Positions 8,529 through 16,149 of a DNA stretch of 47,102 bases are shown piece by piece. The position numbers and the translations under genes are program-made. The notes beneath the pieces are model-generated. The model was not told where the DNA came from and ran no database searches. It saw only the letters and a list, made by a program, of their open reading frames with translations. Each line of letters starts with the position of its first letter. The first letter of the stretch is position 1. Source of the stretch: Blastococcus sp. TF02A-35 (lineage in GTDB: Bacteria > Actinomycetota > Actinomycetes > Mycobacteriales > Geodermatophilaceae); contig NZ_SPQP01000029.1 of NCBI RefSeq assembly GCF_004571075.1, positions 1 to 47,102 on the forward strand, given 5' to 3'.

Positions 8529-9791
8529 GTGACCGTCACCGCACCCGCGCCCTCGACCGCGGACGCGCCCCCACGCCCGCCCCGCACCGCCGCCCTGGCG
8601 CTGATGCTGGGCGCCTTCGTGGCGCTGGGCCCGCTGACCATCGACATGTACCTGCCGGCGCTGCCGGAGATCCGCCGCCAGCTGGAGACGACGTCGGCCA
8701 CGGTCCAGCTGACCCTGACCGGGACGCTCGTCGGCCTGGCCCTGGGGCAGCTGGTCATCGGGCCGCTGTCGGACGCGTTCGGCCGGAAGCGCCCGCTGCT
8801 GGCGGGCGCGGCCCTGCACGTGGTCGCCTCCCTGCTCGTGCTGGTCGCCCCCGGCATCGCCGCCCTGGGGGTGCTGCGGGTGCTGCAGGGCGTCGGCACG
8901 GCGGCCGCGAGCGTGGTGGCGCTGGCCATCGTGCGCGACCTCTTCGAGGGGCGCGCCGCGGCCACGATGCTGTCCCGGCTGTTCCTCGTCATGGGCGTCG
9001 CGCCCGTGCTCGCGCCGACGCTGGGCGGGGAGGTCCTGCGCTTCACCTCGTGGCGCGGGGTGTTCGCCGTGCTCGCCCTGTACGGCGTGGTCGTCCTCGT
9101 CGTCGGGTCCCTCGCGCTGCGCGAGACCCTGCCCGCCGAGCGCCGTCGCAGCTTCGGCGTCCGCAGCACCCTGCGCACCTACCGGATGCTGCTCCGCGAC
9201 CGCGTCTACGTCGGTCTCATCCTCTCCGCGGGCCTCACGATGGCGGCCCTGTTCGCGTACGTCTCCGGCTCGTCGTTCGTCTACCAGCGGCAGTTCGGCC
9301 TCGACGAGCAGCAGTTCGGCCTCCTCTTCGGTGCCGGTGCGGTCTGGCTGATCGCGGCCACGCAGCTCAACCCGGTGCTGCTGCGGCGCTGGTCGCCGGC
9401 GCAGATCCTGATCACCGCCACCGTGGGCGGCACGGTCGCGGGCGCTGTGATGCTCGCGATCGCCGCGACCGGCACCGGCGGCCTCTTCGGCGTGGCCATC
9501 CCGCTCTGGGCGGTGCTCTTCGCCACCGGCCTCGCGCTGCCCAACGGTCCGGCGCTCGCGCTGGCGGGCTACGGGGAGTCGGCCGGCTCCGCCGCCGCGC
9601 TGCTCGGGGCGGTCCAGTTCGGGGTCGGCGCCGCCGTCTCGCCGCTCGTGGGCGTGCTGGGCAACGACGCCGTGGCCATGGGCGTCGCGATCCTGGGCTC
9701 GCTGGCCCTCGCCGTGCTCGTGCTCCTCGCCGTCCGGCCGTGGCGGCTGGCCGAGCCGCAGGACGGCGTCGTCACCGCCGTCGCCCACTGA
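8529..9791 (+). CDS. Bcr/CflA family drug-resistance MFS transporter
   Basis: This 420-residue, 12-TM major facilitator is of the Bcr/CflA (DHA1) group, which exports drugs such as bicyclomycin and chloramphenicol, and sometimes peptides, by proton antiport. Diagnostic features are the N-terminal LGPLTIDMYLPALPEI, the motif A loop GPLSDAFGRKRPLL after TM2 and RVLQGVGTAAASVVALAIVRD in TM4. GTG at 8529 is preferred because GAAAGG lies about 6 nt upstream; the longer frame has a non-membrane Arg-rich extension. The 109-nt upstream gap contains an AT-richer patch (GGTGGTATTTGCAACC) that could hold a promoter. It is likely monocistronic. Substrate unknown. Confidence 0.9.
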   Translation: MTVTAPAPSTADAPPRPPRTAALALMLGAFVALGPLTIDMYLPALPEIRRQLETTSATVQLTLTGTLVGLALGQLVIGPLSDAFGRKRPLLAGAALHVVASLLVLVAPGIAALGVLRVLQGVGTAAASVVALAIVRDLFEGRAAATMLSRLFLVMGVAPVLAPTLGGEVLRFTSWRGVFAVLALYGVVVLVVGSLALRETLPAERRRSFGVRSTLRTYRMLLRDRVYVGLILSAGLTMAALFAYVSGSSFVYQRQFGLDEQQFGLLFGAGAVWLIAATQLNPVLLRRWSPAQILITATVGGTVAGAVMLAIAATGTGGLFGVAIPLWAVLFATGLALPNGPALALAGYGESAGSAAALLGAVQFGVGAAVSPLVGVLGNDAVAMGVAILGSLALAVLVLLAVRPWRLAEPQDGVVTAVAH

Positions 9792-9810
9792 GCCGGCCCT
9801 CCCCCCGCCC

Positions 9811-9816
9811 TAGGCT
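9811..9816 (+). promoter_or_regulatory. -10-like TAGGCT before the ArsC-family gene
   Basis: TAGGCT ends 6 nt before the GTG at 9823, the spacing expected for a leaderless transcript. It lies in the 31-nt gap after the Bcr/CflA gene. Confidence 0.45.
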
Positions 9817-9822
9817 GGGCGG

Positions 9823-10182
9823 GTGGAGGTCTGGTTCAACCCGTCGTGCTCAAAGTCCCGCACCGCCCGTGACGAGCTGACCGGGGCCGGCGTCGAGGTC
9901 ACCCTGCGGCGCTACCTCGACGAGCCGCCGACCGAGGCCGAGCTCCGGGACGTCCTGGCCGCGCTGCGCCTGCAGCCCTGGGACGTCACCCGGATGTCGG
10001 AGCCGCTGGCCCGGGAGCTCGGCCTGCGGGACCTGCCGCGGGACGCCGACGCCTGGGTCCGGGTGCTGGTGGAGCACCCCCGGCTCATCCAGCGTCCGAT
10101 CGTGCTCTCCGGCGACGGGCGGGCCTGGGTCGCCCGGGACGGCGGGACGCTGGCCGAGGTCCTCGCCGCGGCCCGGGGCTGA
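9823..10182 (+). CDS. arsC: ArsC/Spx-fold arsenate reductase family protein
   Basis: This 119-residue thioredoxin-fold protein is of the glutaredoxin-linked ArsC family. It begins with a beta strand leading to NPSCSKSR, with the catalytic-type Cys at residue 9, and carries EHPRLIQRPIVLSGDGRAW, which contains the conserved arginine region of ArsC (IQRPIV). Length matches the family (about 115-140). The reductase role is plausible, but YfgD-like paralogues with unknown substrates share these motifs. No arsB, acr3 or arsR gene is nearby, so arsenic resistance is not supported by context. Confidence 0.82.
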   Translation: MEVWFNPSCSKSRTARDELTGAGVEVTLRRYLDEPPTEAELRDVLAALRLQPWDVTRMSEPLARELGLRDLPRDADAWVRVLVEHPRLIQRPIVLSGDGRAWVARDGGTLAEVLAAARG

Positions 10183-10224
10183 GGCACGGGCGTCGCCCGG
10201 GGCCGACCGGGGTAGGGCCGGGTC

Positions 10225-10380
10225 GTGCCCCGCGAGATCGACCCCCGAGACCCGGACACCCTCTACGCCGAGGGGCCGGTCGCCGCCGAGCCCCCGGACG
10301 ACGACCTGCCCGAGACCTCGCCCCTGCCCGACTCGGGCGGGACCGGCCCCGGGCCGGACGACCTCGACCGGCTGCTCTGA
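10225..10380 (+). CDS. Small acidic hypothetical protein (51 aa)
   Basis: A 51-codon frame starts at GTG 10225 and runs to TGA at 10380. The product is rich in Asp, Glu, Pro and Gly, begins VPREIDPRDPDTLYAEGPV and ends DDLDRLL; it is probably disordered. A TAGGGC hexamer lies 6 nt before the GTG, the same arrangement as at neighbouring genes. I recognise no family. It fits neatly between the ArsC-family stop and the convergent secreted-protein gene, and the coding frame has the strong third-position GC expected here. Confidence 0.5.
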   Translation: MPREIDPRDPDTLYAEGPVAAEPPDDDLPETSPLPDSGGTGPGPDDLDRLL

Positions 10381-10408
10381 CCCGCCGGCCGGCCCTGCCC
10401 CGGGGGCG

Positions 10409-11269
10409 TCAGCGGTAGTTCACGTGCGGGTGGTCCATGTGGTTGGCCGTGGCGCCGCCACGGTCCTCCATCATCTTCCAGGAGCCGTTGGCCGACGACA
10501 GCATCCGCTGCTCCCAGATGATGTACTCCACGCCCAGCTCGTCCCAGTGCGCGCGGTGGTACTCGACGATCGCGTCACCGAGGGCGGAGTTGGACAGGAC
10601 CATGTAGTCCAGCGCGTTGCCCGACGGGTGGCCGTGCGGGTCGGCGGCGCTGGGCCGCGTGCCGCCCAGGGTGATCCGGTCGGCGCCCGGCACGTTGCTC
10701 ACCACGGCGTTGGCGGCGGCCTGCACCCGCGGCGAGACCGGCCCGGCGGAGTTGCTGATCTTGGCGATGACGTCGACGGCGGTGGAGGCGGAGGCCGCCG
10801 CGGCGCCCGGTGCCGACTGCTGCCGGGCACCGGACTGCTGCTTCGCGGCCTGCGCGGCCGCCTCGGCCTCGGCGCGAGCCTTGGCCTCGGCCTCGGCGCG
10901 CGCCTTGGCCTCCTCCTCGGCCTTGACCCGGTCCAGCTCGGCCTGGTCCGCGGCCGCCTGGGCCTGCTGGGCCTGGGTCTCCTCGGCCTGGCGGCTGCTC
11001 CGGCTGGCGGTCAGCTGCTCCAGCGACTGCAGGTCCTGCGTGATGTCGGCCGGCGCGGTCTGGGCGCTGAGGCCGAGCTCCTGGGCCACGCTGACCGACT
11101 GCGAGGTGCCGGCCTCGGCCTGGGCCGGGGGCTCCACGCCGACGAGCACGTTGACCAGCACCGCGCCGGCGGCGGCGACGCCGAGGTAGAGGCCGGGACG
11201 GCGGACGGCGGTGGGCGGGGTCAGACGCGATCGGGTCGAGCGGCCGGACGTGGTGGTGCGGGGGTTCAT
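10409..11269 (-). CDS. Secreted or anchored coiled-coil protein with C-terminal peptidase-like (VldE/ARB_07466-type) domain
   Basis: This 286-residue protein begins with a basic tail and one hydrophobic segment (about residues 27-48), so it is exported or membrane-anchored. A long Ala/Glu/Lys/Arg/Gln coiled coil follows, with KARAEAEA-type repeats (about 95-150), then a short linker and a globular C-terminal domain. That domain carries DPHGHPSGNALD (residues 210-221) and HMDHPH (277-282). The spacing recalls His/Asp/His metal sites of M15-like peptidases and the ARB_07466-like domain of actinobacterial cell-wall proteins. A role in peptidoglycan remodelling is inferred. ATG 11269 is chosen because the upstream extension is Pro-rich shadow sequence. 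The leader holds a c-di-AMP riboswitch. Confidence 0.82.
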   Translation of the reverse strand: MNPRTTTSGRSTRSRLTPPTAVRRPGLYLGVAAAGAVLVNVLVGVEPPAQAEAGTSQSVSVAQELGLSAQTAPADITQDLQSLEQLTASRSSRQAEETQAQQAQAAADQAELDRVKAEEEAKARAEAEAKARAEAEAAAQAAKQQSGARQQSAPGAAAASASTAVDVIAKISNSAGPVSPRVQAAANAVVSNVPGADRITLGGTRPSAADPHGHPSGNALDYMVLSNSALGDAIVEYHRAHWDELGVEYIIWEQRMLSSANGSWKMMEDRGGATANHMDHPHVNYR

Positions 11270-11546
11270 GGGTGCGAGTGCTCCGTGGAGTGCGGGCGCG
11301 CCGGGTCCTTCGGGGGACGCAGGCGGCGGCGGGTGTGCGGGCATCGGCGGCCGGGCCGGGCCGGAGCGGGGGCACCTGGGAAGCGGCAGGGAGCCGGTCG
11401 AGCGGAGGTGCTCGGGGCGGTGCGCCCGCGGCGGCGCGGCGTCAGGGACGGCCGCGCGGGATCAGATCCGGGCGCACACCCGGGTCAGGCGGGGTCGAGC
11501 ATCCGTGCAAGGGCACGCCATCCGGCGGCTCTCCGTTTCTTCCGAT

Positions 11547-11687
11547 GCCGCCTACCGAGTTAGCTGACGGATTCGGGCTCAGAAGTGCCCTACCCGCCGC
11601 GGATGGTGCCCGCGGCGTGATTCACCCCAGTACTGCGATGGGTCCCCGGCTCGCCCGCAGTTCGAGAACGGCGCGCGACTCGGCGGC
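11547..11687 (-). ncRNA. ydaO/yuaA-type cyclic di-AMP riboswitch
   Basis: On the minus strand this segment reads as the ydaO consensus. P1 is formed by GCCGCCGAGT (11687-11678) and ACTCGGTAGGCGGC (11560-11547). Between these lie the conserved blocks GAGCCGGGGACCCA, TGGGGTGAATC, a CCGCGG hairpin arm pair, GGGTAGGGC and GAGCCCGAATCCGTCAGCTAA. The ligand of this class is c-di-AMP, and in actinobacteria it usually turns off cell-wall hydrolase, Rpf or peptidase genes. It lies 277 nt upstream of the secreted peptidase-like protein start, so the expression platform must lie within 11270-11546, where I could not identify one clear terminator. Confidence 0.93.
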
Positions 11688-11737
11688 GTCCGCACGGACT
11701 CCCCGGCTGGGGACGTGGCGACCGAACGGACAGCGCC

Positions 11738-11767
11738 ACGGTAGCCGTCGTTATGCAGTCGTGACAA
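11738..11767 (-). promoter_or_regulatory. Sigma-70-type promoter for the riboswitch transcript
   Basis: On the minus strand, TTGTCA (11767-11762) and TACCGT (11743-11738) are separated by 18 nt, a good housekeeping promoter. The predicted start near 11731 is about 44 nt before the P1 stem of the riboswitch and gives a leader of roughly 460 nt. Confidence 0.6.
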
Positions 11768-11898
11768 TCCGAAGCGGTGGATTCGTCGGCGTGGCGCGCG
11801 TCGCACCAGGCTCCCGGAGGCCCCGTCGTGTAGGGGCCGGAGAGCGGATGCGCAGGTCACCGGCGCGCCGGTGCGGCGCAGGTCACCCGAGGAAAACG

Positions 11899-11927
11899 CT
11901 CAAGCAAAGGTCCCGGACGCCCGATGA
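11899..11927 (+). promoter_or_regulatory. Possible FliA/WhiG-type promoter before the diguanylate cyclase
   Basis: CTCA (11899-11902), 17 nt, then CCCGATGA (11920-11927) resembles the motility sigma consensus CTCA-N15/17-GCCGATAA, with two mismatches in the -10. Transcription would start close to the GTG at 11934. A GAGG at 11926-11929 could instead be a ribosome site of a longer transcript, and the two readings conflict. Confidence 0.3.
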
Positions 11928-11933
11928 GGTGCT

Positions 11934-13583
11934 GTGACCACCGTGGCCGAGCGGCCGGACGAGGAGTACGGCTCCCCCGTGCCCGCGTCCGGGAGCCTCG
12001 CGCCCGGAGACCTGTGGGCCGCCGTCGCCGACCTGTCGGCCGCGGTCACCGACCTCGAGGTCGTCTCCCGGTTCGAGCGGGAGGACGTCGGGCCGCCCAG
12101 CGAACGAGCCGTCACCTGCGCCCGCGAGCTGGGACTCGTCGAGCTCGAGCTGCGCGCCACGCTGGTGCAGGCCGACATCGAGCGCAAGCGCGGGGACGTC
12201 GCCGAGGCAGGCCGTCGCGCCCAGGAGGTGCTCCGGTGGGCGGTCGAGAACGACGCCGCGCACCTGCAGGCCCGCGCCCACTTCCTGCTCGCCGGCGTGT
12301 TCCAGGAGCTCGGCGACCTGTCCCGCGCGCTCGAGCACGCCGTCCGCTCGGCCGAGCTGCTCGGCGAGGACGCCCGCCCGGAGCTGCGGATCGACCACCA
12401 CGCCCGGCTGGCCGACTGCCTGGGGCTCAACGGGGACGTCGCCGCGCGGTCCCGGTACGACCACGTCCTCGCGCTCGCCGAGGACCTCGGTGACGTCGAC
12501 CGCCAGGTCCTGGTGCTCAACAACCGCGCCTACTGCGAGACGATCTGCGGCCACTACGACGAGGCCCTCGTCTGGATCACCCGGCTGCAGGCCGTCTCCG
12601 CGCGGCACGACGTCCCGCTGCGCGTCGGGGAGCTCGACACCTTCGGCCGCGTGCTGATGGAGCTCGGCCGGCACGACGAGGCCGAGGCGGCGATGCTGCC
12701 CGGTCTGCACCCGGAGGTGCTCGACGCCTCCCGCGACGGCGACGCCGGCGCGGACTTCCTGCTGACGCTGGCCGAGCTGCGCCGCCGTCGCGGCCACCTG
12801 GCCGGCGCCCAGGAGGTCCTCGACGAGTGCGTCCGCCGCTGCGACCGGCACGGTCTGACGTCCATCCGCGTGCGTGCCCGGCGCGAGCAGGCGGAGCAGC
12901 ACGCGGCGGGCGGCCGCTACCGCGCGGCCTTCGAGGAGCACAAGCTCTACGCCGACGAGCTGATGGAGCTCCAGTCGGCCGACCGCGACGCCCGGGCCCG
13001 CGCCCTGCAGGCGATGTACGAGACCGCCGAGGCGCGCCAGCAGAGCCTGCGGTACCGGGAGCTGTCGCTGCGCGACCCGCTGACCGGCCTGTACAACCGG
13101 CGCTTCGTCGACGACGAGCTGCCCCGCGTGCTGGCCGAGCCGGCCGCCGCCGACGGCCAGGTGACCGTCGCGCTGCTGGACCTCGACCACTTCAAGCGGA
13201 TCAACGACGAGTGCTCGCACGACACCGGCGACCGCGTGCTGCGCGGCGTCGCCGACCTGCTGCAGGAGCTCGGGCCGCGTCCCGGGGACGCCCGCTGCAC
13301 CGGGTCCTTCGTCGCGCGGCTCGGCGGCGAGGAGTTCCTGCTGGTGCTGGTCGGCCTCGCTCCCGCCGCGGCCGCGCAGCACCTCGACGACCTCCGCCGC
13401 GCGGTCGGCGACCACCCGTGGGCGCCGGTCACCGGCGGGCTGCCGGTGACCATCAGCATCGGGGCGGCCAGCACCGACGGCCTGCTCACCCCGACGCCGT
13501 CGGACATGCTCGCCCGCGCCGACGCCCGCCTCTACACCGCCAAGCGCCAGGGCCGCGACCGGGTGGTCAGCGAGACCGGCTGA
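11934..13583 (+). CDS. TPR-GGDEF diguanylate cyclase
   Basis: This 549-residue protein has an N-terminal region of about 370 residues made of TPR-like helical repeats and a C-terminal GGDEF domain (about 375-549). It should make cyclic di-GMP from two GTP. The domain starts with LSLRDPLTGLYNRRF, has the metal-site DLDHFKRINDECSHDTGD and the active-site GGEEF at 464-468, so catalysis is expected. The inhibitory RxxD I-site normally five residues before GGEEF is absent, so product feedback may be lost. There is no membrane segment; the repeats probably sense a protein or ligand. It is divergent from the c-di-AMP-controlled cell-wall gene. Confidence 0.92.
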   Translation: MTTVAERPDEEYGSPVPASGSLAPGDLWAAVADLSAAVTDLEVVSRFEREDVGPPSERAVTCARELGLVELELRATLVQADIERKRGDVAEAGRRAQEVLRWAVENDAAHLQARAHFLLAGVFQELGDLSRALEHAVRSAELLGEDARPELRIDHHARLADCLGLNGDVAARSRYDHVLALAEDLGDVDRQVLVLNNRAYCETICGHYDEALVWITRLQAVSARHDVPLRVGELDTFGRVLMELGRHDEAEAAMLPGLHPEVLDASRDGDAGADFLLTLAELRRRRGHLAGAQEVLDECVRRCDRHGLTSIRVRARREQAEQHAAGGRYRAAFEEHKLYADELMELQSADRDARARALQAMYETAEARQQSLRYRELSLRDPLTGLYNRRFVDDELPRVLAEPAAADGQVTVALLDLDHFKRINDECSHDTGDRVLRGVADLLQELGPRPGDARCTGSFVARLGGEEFLLVLVGLAPAAAAQHLDDLRRAVGDHPWAPVTGGLPVTISIGAASTDGLLTPTPSDMLARADARLYTAKRQGRDRVVSETG

Positions 13584-13611
13584 GCACCCCGGACGCGGCC
13601 CCGAGGGGACG

Positions 13612-14448
13612 TCAGGCCGGCTGGACGCCGAAGACGGTGGCCAGGCGCTCGATCTTGCGGGCGCGCCCCAGCCGCGGCAGGTCGCTGCCGTCGCGGATGA
13701 CCTGGCCGCGCGCGTCGAAGTCGGCGAGGAAGTCCCGCGCCCACGCCACGTCCGACGGCGTCGGGCTGATCACCTCGTTGATGACCGGCAGCTGGTCCAT
13801 GTCCAGGCACAGCTTGCCGGTGAGGCCCAGCGACACGGTCACGGCGGTCTGCTCGCGGAGCACCGGGTGGCTGCTGCTCACCGTCGGGCCGTCGATCGGG
13901 CCGGGCAGCCCACCGATCCGGCTGGCCACGACCAGGCGGGAGCGGGGGTAGGCCATGGCCAGGTCGTCGGCGCTGGTGCCGGTGTCCCGCCGGTAGTCGC
14001 CGCTGCCGAACGCGAGCCGGAAGGCACCGCGCGCCCGGGCGATGTTGACCGACTCCTCGATGCCCAGCGCGGACTCCACCAGCGCCAGCACGGGGGTGGC
14101 GCCGCCGAGCCGGTCGAAGGTCTCGGTGACGTGCTCGGCGGCCTCGGTCTTGGCCAGCATGACGCCGAGCAGGCCGGGCGATCCGGCCAGGCCGGCGACG
14201 TCGTCGGCCCAGAACGGGCTGGCGTGGTCGTTGATCCGCACCCACGCCGTCTTCTCGCCGTCGGACAGCCAGCGCAGGACGCCCTCGCGGGCCTCGTCCT
14301 TGTGCGCCGGGTCGACGGCGTCCTCGATGTCGAGCACGACCTGGTCGGCGCGCGACTCGTGCGCGACGTCGAACAGCTCGGTGCGCGCACCGTTGACCAG
14401 CAACCAGGACCGGGCGTCGTCGGGCCCGACCGTTCTCCTTCTCGACAC
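13612..14448 (-). CDS. CitE/HpcH-family CoA ester lyase
   Basis: This 278-residue TIM-barrel protein is of the HpcH/HpaI aldolase, CitE-like group, whose members cleave or form C-C bonds in CoA esters such as citryl-CoA, malyl-CoA or citramalyl-CoA. Signatures are VVLDIEDAVDPAHKDEAR near residue 40, VRIND, a metal-ligand Glu in LALVESALGIEE and Asp in FGSGDY. No citD/citF or glyoxylate-cycle genes flank it, so it is the stand-alone type. The GTG start at 14448 has GAGGAT 6 nt upstream, which fits leaderless initiation. It is convergent with the GGDEF gene and lies downstream of the lipase maturation factor on the same strand, with a 69-nt gap. Confidence 0.87.
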   Translation of the reverse strand: MSRRRTVGPDDARSWLLVNGARTELFDVAHESRADQVVLDIEDAVDPAHKDEAREGVLRWLSDGEKTAWVRINDHASPFWADDVAGLAGSPGLLGVMLAKTEAAEHVTETFDRLGGATPVLALVESALGIEESVNIARARGAFRLAFGSGDYRRDTGTSADDLAMAYPRSRLVVASRIGGLPGPIDGPTVSSSHPVLREQTAVTVSLGLTGKLCLDMDQLPVINEVISPTPSDVAWARDFLADFDARGQVIRDGSDLPRLGRARKIERLATVFGVQPA

Positions 14449-14517
14449 GCGCCCATCCTCGCCCCGATCGGCGCCCGGCGCCCGCAGGCCCCGCGCCGAC
14501 CGGCGCAGGCCTTCCGG

Positions 14518-15963
14518 TCAGCGGGAGCGCCGGGCCAGCTGCTCCAGGGACACCGGGCCCACCAGCACCCCGACCGGGGTCCGCACCCACCAGGCGCCGG
14601 TCGCCCGCCGCTCCTCCCGGGTGCTGAACCGGTAGCGGTAGAGCCGCACCCGCACCCACCGCGGCGGAGCCTCCGGCGGGAAGGGCGAGGACCGCAGCAG
14701 CCGCAGCGTCGGCCGGTCCCCCTCCAGCAGCAGCCGCAGGAGCTCGGTCAGCCAGCGCCCGCCGTACCGGGGGTCGATGCCGACGAACCACATCATCCAG
14801 TCCAGCCGCAGGTGGTAGGGCGCGAACTGGGGTGGCCGCCGGCGGACGTCACCCGGCTTGCCGCGGAACTCGTACTCCTGCCAGGTCGCGTCCGGGCCGG
14901 CGTGCGGGTCGTCGGTCCCCTCGACCACCACCTCGTGCCGGGTGCGGGTCACCGAGCCGAACGCGCCGTAGGTGTTGACCAGCCGCAGCGGGTCGAAGCT
15001 GGCGTTCATCACCTGGCGACGGGAGAACAGGTTGCGGGCCGGCCGCCAGCTGAGCGCGAGGAGCCCCGCGGTGACGACGACGACCAGCACCTGGTGCCAG
15101 AGCGGGGCGGCGAGCTCCGCCGGCCGCTCCACCGGCAGCACCGCCTCCCACACGCGGCCGTCGACGACGGAGGTGGCCAGGACGAGGGTGAGCCAGTTTA
15201 GCCAGGCGAAGTTGCCGCTGATGACGAGGTAGCCTTGGGTCACGACGACCACCAGGGCGGCGGCGGTCGCCACCGGCTGCGGGAGGAAGAGGCCCCAGAC
15301 CACCACGAGCTGGGTGGCGTGGTTGGCCAGCGCCTCGACCCGGTGCAGCCGCGGGCCCAGGTGGTGGAACCAGCGGCTCGCCGGGTTGGGCATCGGCTGG
15401 GTCTCGTGGTGGTACTCCAGGCAGGTCAGGTCGCGCCAGCACGGGTCGCCGCGCAGCTTGATCAGGCCGGCGCCGAACTCCAGCCGGAAGAGCAGCCAGC
15501 GCAGCAGCCAGAGGACCAGCACGGGCGGGGCGACGTCGGCCGGGCCGAGGAGGATGGCCAGGAAGCCTGCCTCCACCAGCAGCGACTCCCACCCGAAGCC
15601 GTACCAGGTCTGCCCGACGGTGACGATCGACAGGTAGAGCGCCCAGAGCAGCCCCCAGGCGAGCATCCAGCCCCAGAGCGGCAGCCGGTCCACCAGGCCG
15701 ACGACGGCCGCGGCGGAGACCGCGATGCCCACCCAGCAGACGGCGGCGAAGAACCGGTCGGACCAGTGCAGGTGGAACAGGCTCGGCGAGCGGCGGAACG
15801 GCGTCCGGGCCAGGTACCGCGGGACGGGGAGCATGCCGGCGGTCCCGATCAGCGGCCGGAACTGCCGCAGGGCGGCGACGAAGGCGACCAGGTAGACCAG
15901 CGCGAGGCCGCGGGTGAACACCAGCCGGCTCGCCCAGTACCCGGGGTCCGACAGCCAGTCCAC
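14518..15963 (-). CDS. Lipase maturation factor family membrane protein
   Basis: This 481-residue polytopic membrane protein is of the lipase maturation factor (LMF) family. Visible landmarks are QTWYGFGWESLLVEAGF, the conserved loop GAGLIKLRGDPCWRDL with CLEYHHETQPMPNP after it, about eight hydrophobic segments in the first 320 residues and a C-terminal soluble part with NTYGAFGSVTRTRHEV and HLRLDWMMWFVGIDPRYG. In animals LMF1 helps lipases fold in the ER; bacterial function is not established. The GTG start at 15963 follows a purine-rich GGGGGAGGGG ribosome site. No lipase gene is adjacent. Confidence 0.88.
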   Translation of the reverse strand: MDWLSDPGYWASRLVFTRGLALVYLVAFVAALRQFRPLIGTAGMLPVPRYLARTPFRRSPSLFHLHWSDRFFAAVCWVGIAVSAAAVVGLVDRLPLWGWMLAWGLLWALYLSIVTVGQTWYGFGWESLLVEAGFLAILLGPADVAPPVLVLWLLRWLLFRLEFGAGLIKLRGDPCWRDLTCLEYHHETQPMPNPASRWFHHLGPRLHRVEALANHATQLVVVWGLFLPQPVATAAALVVVVTQGYLVISGNFAWLNWLTLVLATSVVDGRVWEAVLPVERPAELAAPLWHQVLVVVVTAGLLALSWRPARNLFSRRQVMNASFDPLRLVNTYGAFGSVTRTRHEVVVEGTDDPHAGPDATWQEYEFRGKPGDVRRRPPQFAPYHLRLDWMMWFVGIDPRYGGRWLTELLRLLLEGDRPTLRLLRSSPFPPEAPPRWVRVRLYRYRFSTREERRATGAWWVRTPVGVLVGPVSLEQLARRSR

Positions 15964-16137
15964 GTCCCCTCCCCCGTCGTGCGGCGCCGCCTGCCCGGTT
16001 CCCCCTCGCGCCGGTCGCTACGCCTCGACGGACCGCCCGGGCGAGCGATGCGTCCGCCGCCTCGTCAAGGGTTCCTCGACTCCTGCGGACAGGTCGCTGA
16101 GCTGCGGATTCGTGCTGCGGATGACACTGGCGACGAC

Positions 16138-16143
16138 TAGGAT
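16138..16143 (+). promoter_or_regulatory. -10 TAGGAT for leaderless HNH copy 1
   Basis: TAGGAT is followed by exactly 6 nt (GCGTAC) and then ATG at 16150, so the start codon would be the first base of the transcript. HNH copy 2 has the same arrangement although its flanking bases differ. Confidence 0.6.
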
Positions 16144-16149
16144 GCGTAC

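Noticed and set aside
5224-8532. Open frame of 1102 codons on the plus strand
   Set aside because: It is antisense to the polymerase and out of frame with the STAS and MBL genes. The real genes carry recognisable motifs, and this frame does not.
11579-11860. Minus-strand frame of 93 codons upstream of the secreted protein
   Set aside because: It lies over the c-di-AMP riboswitch and its promoter, whose base-paired structure explains the conservation better than coding.
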